From: Brassica napus
Lineage: Eukaryota; Streptophyta; Magnoliopsida; Brassicales; Brassicaceae
DNA: 64,000 nt
Assembly (NCBI RefSeq): GCF_020379485.1
Contig: NW_026016666.1
Span: forward strand, 1-64,000
Reading direction: 5' to 3'
The position numbers and the translations under genes were made by a program. Under the pieces are notes generated by a model. It was given only the letters and a program-made list of their open reading frames with translations, was not told the DNA's origin and did not search any database. Of the stretch, positions 14,639 to 24,576 are shown piece after piece (positions within the stretch are counted from its first letter, which is position 1; the number at the start of each line of letters is the position of its first letter).

Positions 14639-17002
14639 CTAGTAGAGACCCAAGAACTTCCACCATAAAGATCCAACAGATCCCCAAATGACTGCTTGTA
14701 ATAGAGCCATCACGAACCCTAGCCTAAACATGTCTTTCAGATCTACGTAGCCAGCTGCAAATAAAAAAAAAAAAAAACAAAATAATAAGGGAATACTATA
14801 TAAATGTTCATTGAGTAAGAAAAAAATGAGACAAGAGAAAGAGAACAAACCTCCATAGTATAAAGCAGCTGGTCCACTACTATAATGAGCCAACGCACCA
14901 GAAAGATTGTTATTAAAGGCCAAACAAAGAGCCGCTAAAACCCCGGGAACACCAGCAGCTATCTGCATGGCCAAGAAAGCTGGATAGAGAGCACCTGCAT
15001 GAGCCGTTTGGCTTGCGAACACGTAATGCAGCAGGAGATAAGAAGCCTGGAGGATAACAAACGAAGCAGGCCAAGTCAAGGAGAGTGTTTGTAGCAGTTT
15101 AGCCACACAATCCGACATCCAAGCAACCACCCCGAGGTTCGTTAGCTGTCCAGCCATACCAATCAAAACAGCAAACCATGTTAGCGAGTCCCAAGCCGAT
15201 TTGTCGCTTAGACAATCATTCCAGTTTATAACTCCCAATACTAGTAACGTTGATAGACCAATCATCGCGGAGACAACGCTAGATACTCCTATTGCTTCTC
15301 CGAAAATCCAAAGAGAGACGGTGAAGGCCATTGCACCGAGCATGACCCATTCGTTTTCGTGATGGGACCTAACCGTTCGAGCTTCTTTGCAGCTGCGGCG
15401 GGAGCTTCCGGTGTGTGTTTAAGCTCAGGAGGGTAAAGCTTGTAGATGATGAGAGGTGTACAAAGAAGTGATGCAAAGGCGGGAACACTCGCGGCTTTAA
15501 ACCAAGAGACCCATGGGTTTGAGAGCACCACACCAACTTCTCTAGCTAGTTTCAGACATAGCAAGTTTTGTGCGGCTGATGTGAGGAGAAGCGCACCAGA
15601 AGTCCCTGCACACTGTCACAGAGTAACACAAACCTCATTAGTTAAAGTCATCAAGAGAGAGACGTAGATTTTATCATTTTAGTAGTCCTCGGCGTACTAT
15701 TCGAAGCCCAAAAACCAAATCGGAATTGAACCAACAAGCCGAGACGAACTGAAAATTACAAAAACCTGATGGTTCCAATTCTTTCCATCCAAAAAACCGA
15801 AACCGAACCGAGAATCAAAAAGACCGAACTGAGAATCAAACGGATATCCGAATATTCCAATATAAAAAAAAAAAATTATTTTATTTTTAATATCTATTAA
15901 AATAACTAATAAAAAATCTAAAAAGCCCGAACTACCCGAATTACCAAATATTTTTTGGTTTCTCCGATCGGATTTTCAGGATATCTAGGCTTTAAACCCG
16001 AACCAAACTCGATTTTTTCTAATTCGATTCCACGTCAGGTTTTATAAGAAAATAGAAAACTTGACCGGAACTTGACATTACCCATATCCGGAAAATGTCC
16101 GGTTCTTAAACGGGTCCTAACCACTCAACCAAATAAGCTGAAAACCGAATAACCCGAATTGACCTGAACCAAAAACCCGAATGCCCAGCACTAGATTTTA
16201 CCTGCAGTTGTGTCTGAATCAGAAAAGCACCAAGCCTTCTCGAAGACGAGTCACCAGGTTTACTCCCGGCGGAGAGAGACAACGATTTAATCACCGGCAA
16301 GAAAACCCCACCGGCTCTAGCCATCGTAGACGGCATGATCAAACCCATAAACGTTTCACACAACACGAGACCGTACGATAGACCAAGAGTGCTTCTCCCG
16401 AGCCACTTCACGAAGTAGGTAGCGATCCTATCGCCGAGACCCGTTTTAAACGAAGCCGCGAGCGAAGAAGAATGAGATCGCGATCAGCCAGATGAGCTCG
16501 TTGGTGAAAGCGGCGAAAGCGGTTGAGAAAGAAAGCGTTCTGGTGACGATCGAAGCGGTTAGGCCGATGAAGGCCCATGCCCCGACGGGAGTGGGCCGAG
16601 GACGAGGCCCGAGATGGTGAAGAGGAAGACTGAGAGGAGTTGCCATCCTTGTGACGTCACTTGTTCGGGTCTAGGGATTAGGAATCTGACGATGAGACCT
16701 ATTGAGATGGAGATTGCGAGAGGTATCAGCTTAGCTCCTTGCGGCGGTGAAGAAGATGAAGAAGAAGATTGAGGATTGCTCTGTATCTCCGGTGAGGACG
16801 AGGTGGAAGAGGCGGTGGCGCGGAGAGTGAGTCGAGGAGAGGAGATGGAGAGTGATCGGAGGGTTGGGGATGAGGTGTAAAGGGAGATCGAAGGGTGAGT
16901 AAGTGATAATGATAATGATCTTGAAGATGAACGGCGGAGAGAGAGATAAGAGAGTGGTGAAGAAGCGGTGGTTGAGAGTGAACGGAGAGCGAGACTCGCC
17001 AT
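14639..17002 (-). CDS. DIT2-1: Plastid dicarboxylate (glutamate/malate) translocator DiT2, three exons, three 1-bp indels
   Basis: DASS-family inner-envelope carrier that exchanges glutamate for malate in photorespiratory nitrogen recycling. Exons on the minus strand: 17002-16202, 15612-14851, 14754-14639, all with GT-AG junctions. The product would be about 559 aa, near the family's usual 560. It has a Ser-rich transit peptide (about 1-75) followed by many hydrophobic segments. Three single-base indels break the frame: a missing base near 16585 (GPLP then V/GAWAF), an extra base near 16447 (ARGFV then KTG), and a missing A in a homopolymer at 15354-15357 (PITK then NEWV). The first two compensate exactly. 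All other codons and splice sites read normally. With a noisy satellite next door, assembly error is as likely as recent pseudogenisation. Recalled homology points to At5g64290. Confidence 0.88.
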
Positions 17003-17246
17003 CGTTGTACTGTTAATTCTCAGTTCTCTTCGAGGGAGATTGAGTTTATTAATTTTTATTATTTATTTATTTATTTATAATTTCTCCGTTTACAAGTACA
17101 GGCGAATCTATCACCATGTCTGAACGACACATATGATAAGTGATGTTTTGTGGAGCTAAACTTACTTTTGAGTTATTATTGTTAAGTTAGACCTTCATGT
17201 TCCTCACTTCTCTATTTCTATCCCTATAGTTTTTTTCTTTTAACAC

Positions 17247-17247
<1 letters not shown>

Positions 17248-17280
<33 letters not shown>
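17248..17280. repeat. 33-nt poly-C homopolymer
   Basis: An uninterrupted run of about 33 C follows 'taacaca' and precedes 'aaaatcaactc', between DiT2 and its broken duplicate. Such runs are very rare in plant euchromatin and are prone to length error. The exact length should not be trusted. Confidence 0.9.
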
Positions 17281-17282
<2 letters not shown>

Positions 17283-17482
17283 AATCAACTCTGCATCTTG
17301 TTACTTCGCTTTCTCTACAGATCTCTTTGTATATTTGTGTGAGAAAGATTGTTTGATTCTCTAAGGTAAACGACCTATTTGGCTATTTGCATATCAAGTA
17401 TAGTAAAAGGAGAACAAAAATACTCGGTACCATCTTTTCAAGCTTCAAAAAACATCTTCTGGTAGGTTTAATAATGCTCTTA

Positions 17483-18168
17483 TTAGAGATCCAAAAACTT
17501 CCACCAGAATGTTCCAACTACTCCACAGATGATGGCATTAATCGCCACCATCATGAATCCAATCTTGAATACATCAGGCAGTTCACCAAAAACATGAATG
17601 TTAAAGACTTTCCACATAAAGAGAGCGGGAGAGTTATGTTCATAAGGTACCTCCCCATATTAGACAGCGGCTTGCTGCTATAATGCATCCATGGCCGGTC
17701 ATGGGTTAAGCTTAGTGAAACATTCGATCTAAGTTTCCAAAATTTTTGAAATTTTTTATATGTAAATATTTCTAAATTTGTAAAAAAAAAAATCTAGGCT
17801 CTTAAACTTTTGAAATCTTTTATTAATTGGTATAGGATCCTCAAACTATCAAGGCCGACCTTGAATGCATCAAAGCACCAAAAAGATTGGTGTTGGAAGC
17901 TACAGCAAGTGCAGCTAATAAAACACCTGATCTTATTATACTCATAGCTAAGAAATACCGAGAAGAGAGTTTTTACGTGACCGGTTTGGCTTTGCAAAAA
18001 GATAGTGGATGAAGAAGTGAGCTGCTTGGAGAAAGACCAAATGCATCTGGCCAGCTTAAGTTGAGAGATCGGAAAGCTTTGGCTACACAATCAGACATCC
18101 AGGTCACCATACCGATGTTTGTGAGCTGTCCTTCCAAGCCCAACAAGACAGCAAACCAAGCTAATGTT
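17483..18168 (-). pseudogene. Broken duplicate of the dicarboxylate translocator (3' half only)
   Basis: Minus-strand conceptual translation gives pieces clearly related to the neighbouring DiT2: LAWFAVLLGLEGQLTNIG and TWMSDCVAKAFRSLNLSWP (about 18168-18030), then LLAALAVASNTNLFGALM (about 17935-17868), HYSS (about 17680) and a last exon GVVGTFWWKFLDL with stop (17483 onward). Exon 1 and the start of exon 2 are absent upstream. Frameshifts occur around 18000, an in-frame stop follows KPVT, and a 175-bp element (17690-17864) interrupts the codons for ALMHYSS. It probably corresponds to the tandem DiT2 paralogue known in Arabidopsis (DiT2.2). It cannot encode a carrier. Confidence 0.85.
17690..17864. 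mobile_element. hAT-like MITE inside the translocator pseudogene
   Basis: A 175-bp insertion flanked by direct repeats 'atgcatc' at 17683-17689 and 17865-17871. This gives 7 bp, or 8 with one mismatch, as expected for hAT target duplications. The termini are imperfect inverted repeats: 'catggccggtcatg' at the left and the complement of 'caaggccgacctt' at the right (10 of 14 matching). Removing it restores the codons for GALMHYSS of the translocator, which confirms the insertion boundaries. Confidence 0.8.
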
Positions 18169-18436
18169 CTTTTAGTCTAATCTTTTTTTCTGATTAGTAA
18201 TTGTATTTGATTTTGTGAAACAGTGTAAGGAGGAAGCTTTGAACTTTGAAAATCTGCTAATAAAACTATTTTATCTTACAAAATGTTAAACTATAATTAG
18301 AGTGTCACTAATGATACAATATTATACAAAAAAAACAGAGTGTAATTTACGTTTTAATTATTAAAAAAAAAAATAAAATTAATTAATCATAACGGCCAAA
18401 TTTTCTCCTTTTTCCATCACGCGTCAATAAGACCAC

Positions 18437-18442
18437 CACGTG
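18437..18442. promoter_or_regulatory. G-box CACGTG upstream of AGP1
   Basis: A palindromic CACGTG within 'accacgtgtacgg', about 190 bp before the TATA box of the AGP1 gene. G-boxes bind bHLH and bZIP factors. A functional role here is inference from position only. Confidence 0.45.
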
Positions 18443-18623
18443 TACGGTTGTGATTCTATAGTCACATCTGTTATAGAGCCGTTAGCGCCGTAGTCAAGGG
18501 GCCGCGTTTTCTTTTTTCTTCTTTCTCACTAGACTTGTCCCCACCTTACTGTATAATGAAATCTAAACCGTTAGATTAAAGTTTCACCTTACATCTCAAA
18601 GCAGTAGACCCTACATATCTCTC

Positions 18624-18631
18624 TATATAAA
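18624..18631 (+). promoter_or_regulatory. TATA box of AGP1
   Basis: TATATAAA about 95 bp before the AGP1 start codon. It is followed by a CT/AC-rich leader ('tatctctctctctcttgta') typical of plant 5' UTRs. Confidence 0.65.
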
Positions 18632-18725
18632 CATTCGTCTCCTAGTTTCGTTAACATCACAAGCAATTAAAGCAAAACACTCTTAGAAACATAACAGCTG
18701 TCTGAATATCTCTCTCTCTCTTGTA

Positions 18726-19118
18726 ATGGCATTCTCAAAATCTCTAGGGTTCATTCTTCTCGCTGCCATCTTCGTTTCCTTCACGGTGGCTCAATCTCCG
18801 GCTCCAGCTCCATCTAACGGCGGAGGAAGGCGGATCTCACCGGCGCACTCACCTAAGAAGGCGTTATCTCCTGCACAAGCTGTCTCTCCTTCTCCTCAAA
18901 CCGCGTTGACCCCTGAATCATCTGCCTCTCCTCCATCGCCGCCTTCGGTTGATTCTCCTTTAGCTGATTCTCCTTCTGATTCGTCGGCTGTTTCTCCCTC
19001 TTCGATCTCTAACTCGCCGGCTCAAGCTCCCGCTCCTGTAAGCGGCGCCGTTTCGAACAGCTACGCGGTGTTTGGATCCATCGCTGTTATGTTATCTGCT
19101 GCCGTTTTGGCTATGTAG
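18726..19118 (+). CDS. AGP1: Classical arabinogalactan protein, AGP1-like
   Basis: Intronless, 130 aa. It has an N-terminal signal peptide (MAFSKSLGFILLAAIFVSFTVA, cleavage before QSPAPAPS), a mature region rich in Pro, Ala, Ser and Thr with many SPAP, SPS and APAP motifs for Pro hydroxylation and type II arabinogalactan addition, and a hydrophobic C-terminus (about 108-130, after SGAVSN) that fits a GPI-anchor signal. The product would sit on the outer face of the plasma membrane or in the wall. An internal SPKK-type basic stretch (ISPAHSPKKALSP) matches Arabidopsis AGP1 as recalled. The gene order with the downstream PPR gene also fits At5g64310. Leader and TATA box support this start. Confidence 0.93.
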   Translation: MAFSKSLGFILLAAIFVSFTVAQSPAPAPSNGGGRRISPAHSPKKALSPAQAVSPSPQTALTPESSASPPSPPSVDSPLADSPSDSSAVSPSSISNSPAQAPAPVSGAVSNSYAVFGSIAVMLSAAVLAM

Positions 19119-19467
19119 GTTCGAGGAATGAGATTTATTAGATTTTTAGTATTTATTTATTTACGATATATATGAGTTTTGGGAGAGCGAGAGATGATTC
19201 TTTATTTTATTTTTGTTAGTTTTTCTTTATCAGATTACTATTTGTTTCTCCTTTTGTTGATCTTATGAGCCTTTTTCCATATTCCATATTAATATGAGTT
19301 TATCAGATTCAAATACATTTAGTTTATATATCTAAAATACTATTATTCGATCGCTAAACGTTTGTATATTGCAAACTGTAATAAAATCATGATCTGCAAA
19401 TTTGCTATACAATGTTACAACCATAAAAACAAAAGGTGTAATTTAATCAAGGAAAATGTAACATGCT

Positions 19468-19517
19468 AAAATCAAGTGTTTAAAAATATGTTCAAAAAAA
19501 AAAAAATCAAGTGTTTA
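19468..19517 (+). mobile_element. Tail-only retroposition scar (22-bp insert)
   Basis: Direct repeats of 14 bp ('aaatcaagtgttta' at 19468-19481 and 19504-19517) flank a 22-bp insert whose sequence is a short stub ending in GTTC followed by a run of A. The structure is that of a target-primed insertion containing only a poly(A) tail plus a few bases. Confidence 0.6.
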
Positions 19518-19881
19518 ATGTTAAGACAAAAGAATTAAGATACTACTATATAAACAAATCACGACTAAAACAGTGTTAAATGTTAATATACATTTCAAGA
19601 AAAAACACGGTAAAACGCTTAAATCAATTGTCATAATAGTTTTGCATATATTCTCACATACTACATTTATACTACTGGTAAGTAAATTAGCCCAAAGAGA
19701 AAATAAAGAATAAATAATAACAAAATAGCGATTTTTCCATCAAAAAAAGGGCCTTAAGGTCTCTTATAGTACCCCAATTGAATTGTAAATTGGTAATGAA
19801 CGACGACCATATTGTTTGTGACAAAGAGAATAATACATACATACAATTAACTGAACAAGCTTCTCTTTAAATCATTCAACT
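19518..19881. other. AT-rich intergenic spacer, AGP1 to PPR gene
   Basis: Convergent 3' flanks of AGP1 (plus) and the PPR gene (minus). Apart from probable poly(A) regions, no coding or RNA feature was recognised. Confidence 0.5.
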
Positions 19882-22056
19882 TCAGAGAACTACTTCATAA
19901 AATCTCTGTCTATCTAATGTTTCTTGAGGAACAAGACTCCTCAACAAAATGGACCAACTTCTACAATTCGGAACAAAACCTTCTTCAGCACCTTCCTCCA
20001 GAAGAAAACAAGCATCATCCACAAACCCTCCTTTGCACAACCAACTCATCAAAGTGTTATACGTCACCGCATCAGGCGATATCCCTTCATCCCGAAGCTT
20101 CTCAAACATCGCCACACCATCTCCAATCCTCCCAGCCCTGCACAGACCGTTGATCAAACTGTTAAACGTCACAATATCCGGCGTGGTCCCCCTGTGAACC
20201 ATCTCTCTCTGAAACTCAACCGCTTCCTCCACCTTCCCGTTCCTGCACAGCCCGTTTATAAGTATGTTGCAGGAGATGTTGCTCGGAACAACTCCGTCTC
20301 TCAACATCTTCTCGAACAAGCTCCTCGCCTTATCAACCTCCCCGGCCCTGCACATGCCTTCTATCAGACCATTATACGTTATCTCGTCAAGCGGAGAGCC
20401 CTGGAAAACCATCTCATTAACCAGCTTACGAGCTTCTTTAATCTCCCCTCTCCTAAGAAACGCCTTGATCAAGGTATTGTAAGTAACAGTGTTGGCAACT
20501 ACACCTTCTGAGATCATGTCTCTGTGCAGCCACAGGGCGTGGTCGATCTCATCGACCTCGCAGAGTCCAGCTATCATCGTATTGAACGTATACGCGTCAG
20601 GCTTACACCCTTTACTCGGCATCTCTTTAAAAACATCGATGGCTTCCGTGACTCGATGCTCTTTACACAAAGCGGATATCAAACAGTTGTAACCAGCAGT
20701 GTTGAGTTTCAACCCGTCAGCAGACATGTCTCTCAGAACATCGAAGGCTTCATCTATCCGTCCTAACTTGCAGAAACCATCAAAGAAGATGGTATAAGAG
20801 AATATATTAGGCTTACATCCTCTAACCCCCATATCGCGAAAAACCTCTAAAGCTAAGCCTACAAGACCCTTCTTCAAGTATCCATATATCAACGAGTTAA
20901 ACGTGCAGACATCAGGAACAAGACCATGAGAATCAGACAAAAGAGATTTAGCATCATCAAGCCTCCCCTGAGTCACAAACCCGTGAAAAAGAGTGTTGAA
21001 GATCACAATACTCGGCTTCGGAACTCTACTAAACAGATCTTTAGCAGCATCAACCCTCCCTATCTTACACAACCCATTCATCAAATAACCATACGTTATA
21101 TCATCAGGAGCAAACCCTCTCATCAACATCCTATTCACCATCTTCGCCGCTTCATTAATCCTCTCAAACTTACAAAGCCCAAAGATAACATCGTTAAACG
21201 TCTCAGCGTCAGGCACACATCCCATCAAAAGCATCTCTTCAAGAAGCTGAAGCGCTTCGTTCACTCTACTACACTTCGATAAAGAATGTATAAGCGTCTG
21301 GTAGATAACCGAGTTGGGGACACACCCATGTTTCGTCATGTCTCTAAGTAAAGACAAACCCGAATCAATCTCGTTAATGGCACATAACGCTTTTATCACG
21401 ACACCGAAAGTGAAAAGCGTCGGGGGGATTCTTCTGCTGAGCATATCGTCGAACACGTTGGCTGCAACTTTGTAACAACCTGCGGAGACCAGAATCTCGA
21501 GGACCACGTTGTAAGATCTGAAAGTGGGTGAGCAGGAGAAGACGCTCCGCATCTCAAGGAGCAGCCGAGTGGTCTGTCCGGGGAGATTAGATCTGGCGTA
21601 GTCTCTCATGATGGAGATAAAGATCGATTCTTTGAAGCAGATACCTTCTCGTTTCATCTGGAGGAGGAGCGTGTCGATGGCTTCGAACTGGGATTGGGAT
21701 CCGAGCTTGCGGATTAGGGATTGGTAGGAGAGGAAGGTGTGGCGGTAGCCCGGTTGGGAGCCGGTTCGGGAGAAGAGGGCGAGGGAGGTGGGGACGTCGA
21801 GAGGGAGGGAGAGGAGGGTGGAGAGCTGCGAAGGTGTGATCTTGGGGAGGGAGGTTGAGAGGGAGGAGAGGTCGTAGGGTTTGAGAAGGTTCTCCCATTC
21901 GTTGGCTGAATCGGAGGAGGAGGCATCGTTTTGATCATCGCCGTTGCTGCTGCTAAGGTAACGGGAGGGTGGAGGGAGAGGGTGTGATCTTCTTCTGCTC
22001 AGGTGTAGAGCAAGCTTTGATCTCGCGAGCATAATACGAAACGCTACATTAATCAA
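19882..22056 (-). CDS. P-class pentatricopeptide repeat protein, probably mitochondrial
   Basis: Intronless ORF of 724 aa, typical of plant PPR genes. The N-terminus is basic and Ser-rich without acids (MLARSKLALHLSRRRS), as expected for organelle targeting. From about residue 110 onward there are roughly 16 tandem 35-residue PPR motifs of the P type, with the recurrent pattern 'TYNTLI-GLCK-G-(I/V)-EA' and no E, DYW or SMR domain. PPR proteins bind organelle RNA with one repeat per base. By recalled synteny this is At5g64320, described as MTL1, needed for translation and splicing of mitochondrial nad7. The start is ambiguous: M1 (22056) or M9 (22032), the latter opening at MLARSKLAL. No frame disruption. 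Confidence 0.93.
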   Translation of the reverse strand: MINVAFRIMLARSKLALHLSRRRSHPLPPPSRYLSSSNGDDQNDASSSDSANEWENLLKPYDLSSLSTSLPKITPSQLSTLLSLPLDVPTSLALFSRTGSQPGYRHTFLSYQSLIRKLGSQSQFEAIDTLLLQMKREGICFKESIFISIMRDYARSNLPGQTTRLLLEMRSVFSCSPTFRSYNVVLEILVSAGCYKVAANVFDDMLSRRIPPTLFTFGVVIKALCAINEIDSGLSLLRDMTKHGCVPNSVIYQTLIHSLSKCSRVNEALQLLEEMLLMGCVPDAETFNDVIFGLCKFERINEAAKMVNRMLMRGFAPDDITYGYLMNGLCKIGRVDAAKDLFSRVPKPSIVIFNTLFHGFVTQGRLDDAKSLLSDSHGLVPDVCTFNSLIYGYLKKGLVGLALEVFRDMGVRGCKPNIFSYTIFFDGFCKLGRIDEAFDVLRDMSADGLKLNTAGYNCLISALCKEHRVTEAIDVFKEMPSKGCKPDAYTFNTMIAGLCEVDEIDHALWLHRDMISEGVVANTVTYNTLIKAFLRRGEIKEARKLVNEMVFQGSPLDEITYNGLIEGMCRAGEVDKARSLFEKMLRDGVVPSNISCNILINGLCRNGKVEEAVEFQREMVHRGTTPDIVTFNSLINGLCRAGRIGDGVAMFEKLRDEGISPDAVTYNTLMSWLCKGGFVDDACFLLEEGAEEGFVPNCRSWSILLRSLVPQETLDRQRFYEVVL

Positions 22057-22309
22057 TCTGTTGAAAGAAGGTTTTACGGTGAGAGAGAGAGGGAGATTCT
22101 ATGTGGTTCCGACAAAGCTTTTGAACCTTCTACTTCGTTAAGAAGTTTCGAATATTTTTATTTGTTTGTTTGGATCTCTTGTTGGGCTGGTTCACATTGG
22201 GAAAGAGCTAAGTTTCTGAGCCCAAACAAAGGAAATGGCTATAGGTTGTTTATTATTTATTATTCATTTATTTGGAGGAGAACAAGTCTGTGTTAATTAG
22301 CCATGGTTG

Positions 22310-22850
22310 TACCGCGTCCTGTTCGGGTTCAGTTTGATTGATTCAGACTTCCAGATTTTAAATTTTCAGATACTATGCTCATAAATTTTATTTAGATTTT
22401 ACTGATTTTTTTTTATTTTTTTTAACTGAATTTTAGTTTAGATTTTACTAATTTTTGGGTTGAAATTGATTCAATTCTTTTCAAATTTGGTTATAACAAA
22501 TATAGTGAAACTGATCAAGAATATTTTAAAATATATAAATTATTCAACAACTAATTGAAAACTAGTTAAACTACCTAAATTAATTAAAATATTAAATAGC
22601 AAAAAAAATTACTAATATTTTTTAAAAATAATCTAAAATATCTAAGTTTACTTTAACATATGTAAAAGATTAATAGATTTTACTAATTTGAATACTTCGA
22701 ATTCTATTTCGAATTTCGACTCAGTTTGGATTGTATTTTAAAGCAAAAATATATCTCTTAGGTTTTGTTCAGATGTTTTTCTATAACGGTCATGATTGGA
22801 TTTGTTTTTTAGGTTTGAGTTCGATTTGGATTTTGAATTTGGTTAAGAAA
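22310..22850. other. AT-rich repeat-like spacer upstream of the PPR gene
   Basis: Low-complexity DNA with repeated phrases such as 'tagattttact' and 'gattttactgatttt' after a 'ttcgggttcagttt' start. Similar degenerate cgggtt/ttcgg-type AT-rich DNA occurs in DiT2 intron 1 (15690-16160) and OPT4 intron 2 (32590-33060). No ORF was supported. Confidence 0.4.
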
Positions 22851-23607
22851 AGCCAGACCTACTATTAATCATCAACCAGAGGAAACAAAGAGTATGGAGC
22901 AACTCAAATTTTTGAGAAATTTTTAAAAAATATTTCAAGTGAGCCAACTTTGTGTGTTGTTGATTTGATTCTTTGGAGAAAGAAATGCTTCTTTTGATCC
23001 TAATTTGTAATGCTAATGATTTTTTTTGTGTACTAATGTTAATCAAACAAGAGACCCAATTTTATATCACTGGTACATTACAAAACACAATCATCTTGAC
23101 AATACATAGACACTAAGAGAACATGAACAATGAACAGAGAGACTCAATGGCACAACATCAAAACATAGTAGCAAGTGAGGAAAGCAAAAGAACAAATGAA
23201 TGGTTTGCATTATTACAAAAGACACTAAAAAACTAATCACATGAACATGACATCAATGGACCCACTTAGGTCACCATATGAACAAAAGAGAGTGTAGGTA
23301 GGTCAGAGATAACCTTAGGAGAGGGAGATTCATAGACCACGCGAGTATATGAGATAAAAAAGACTTTGAATATTTGCCTTTATGATTTCACCATCCACAC
23401 TAAACCCATCAATGACCAGAAAGAAAGTGACCGCATGTCTTCTTTTAACTTTCTGAAAATGCAGAAGCATGTACACCTAAAGCAATCCACTATATACACA
23501 GCTAAAAGCTGGTGCAGAGGATAGGGACCCCCTAAGCCACTTCACACGTGAGAGAATCTTCAAGCCTTATCTGTCTGGTGACTAGTGACTGGTGGGACGT
23601 TTCTTGT

Positions 23608-24321
23608 CTAGCAATGGTTTAAGTCTTGTTTCAGTAGCTTTAGGTAATCAATGGCTTCGTCTAGAAGTAAGAGAGCTTGGTTCCCTTTTGCACCAGGAAC
23701 TATGCTCTCGAGTATCTTCAGAGCTGTGCGGATCTTGTCTTTTCTTGACTGCTCGTCGCTCAGACCAGAACCAGTGTCTTCTTGACTGATGTCTAGTAGC
23801 TTCTGCCTTTTACAAGGAGCATCTATTTCTTCTGATACCCCTTTGTTGCAAACTTGTTGATAAGGAGAGTGACCAGTGCTCATTACTTCATCATCGCTCT
23901 CGCAATCTTCATCATCTGAATAGAGCAATGCATTGATCTCCTCAGTGTCTTCATGCATTTCAGATTCTTGTCCATAGTGCTCATCAAGCTCAGAGAGTTT
24001 AACTGGTTCTGCAGTTAGGGGAAAGGGACATTGGAATAGACGAGTCTGGTTCCCTGGCTGATCTAATATCATTAGCCTTTTCTGAGAAGAAGACTCTAAT
24101 GCTCCTCCATGTGGAGTAGTAGCAGCAGCAGCAGCGCACCAAGACCTCATGTCAGATAGAGAGAATCGTTTCCCACAAGACTCCTTATCAAGACTCCATT
24201 TGAATGGTGGTGGCTGCAAACAGTGGGCCTGAATCTCAGCTGCATCAGGAAGGAACCGAGCTGCTGTATCCTCAAAGCAAGCTTGAGGAGGCAAATCCCA
24301 TTGCCTGGTATCAAGAGGCAT
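23608..24321 (-). CDS. SAC51: SAC51-type bHLH transcription factor (main ORF)
   Basis: 237-aa ORF in one exon. An in-frame TGA lies a few codons upstream of [12 protein letters not shown], so the start is firm. It has an acidic middle (about 125-165, many Asp/Glu) and a C-terminal helix-loop-helix (about 190-233: [18 protein letters not shown], then [17 protein letters not shown]) whose basic region is degenerate, lacking the usual His-Glu-Arg residues. SAC51 and its relatives promote or restrain xylem and stem growth, and their translation is controlled by thermospermine through a conserved upstream ORF. That uORF is present here at 24577-24818, which identifies the family. An intron in the leader (24370-24459) separates it from the main ORF. 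The recalled Arabidopsis protein is longer, so this copy may be an N-terminally shorter form. Nuclear. Confidence 0.9.
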   Translation of the reverse strand: MPLDTRQWDLPPQACFEDTAARFLPDAAEIQAHCLQPPPFKWSLDKESCGKRFSLSDMRSWCAAAAATTPHGGALESSSQKRLMILDQPGNQTRLFQCPFPLTAEPVKLSELDEHYGQESEMHEDTEEINALLYSDDEDCESDDEVMSTGHSPYQQVCNKGVSEEIDAPCKRQKLLDISQEDTGSGLSDEQSRKDKIRTALKILESIVPGAKGNQALLLLDEAIDYLKLLKQDLNHC

Positions 24322-24369
24322 GCTCTTGGAGTTTTTAACTCAAAAGGTAACTTCAAAAGAGCACACACA

Positions 24370-24459
24370 CTACAAAAACCAAAAAGACAGAGGCAACAGA
24401 TCAGCTCAAGAAACATAAACTGAACAATTACATAAGAGGGGAAAGTTTCATTGACATAC
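24370..24459 (-). other. 5' UTR intron of SAC51
   Basis: On the minus strand a donor (tcg|gtatgtc, at 24459) and an acceptor (ttttgtag|tgtgtg, at 24370) bound a T-rich 90-bp segment between the uORF and the main start. The ORF in this interval has no family resemblance. Confidence 0.6.
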
Positions 24460-24576
24460 CGATTGTTTGAGTTGTTCAATTAGGTGAATGCAATACTTGT
24501 TGTTACCTTTCTGGAAGTAAGTAGTGAAAGAAAGACGAAGGAAGAAACTAAAATACAGCTGAGAATCACAAAGCAA

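Noticed and set aside
19917..21282. Plus-strand ORFs opposite the PPR gene
   Set aside because: Antisense shadows of a codon-biased 724-aa ORF; products are low-complexity and unrelated to any family.
21587..21938. Pro/Ser-rich minus-strand ORFs overlapping the PPR N-terminus
   Set aside because: Alternative frames of the same GC-rich PPR coding region.
24147..24479. 110-codon ORF upstream of the SAC51 start
   Set aside because: It runs through the leader intron and out of frame with the bHLH; hydrophobic composition is from T-rich intron sequence.
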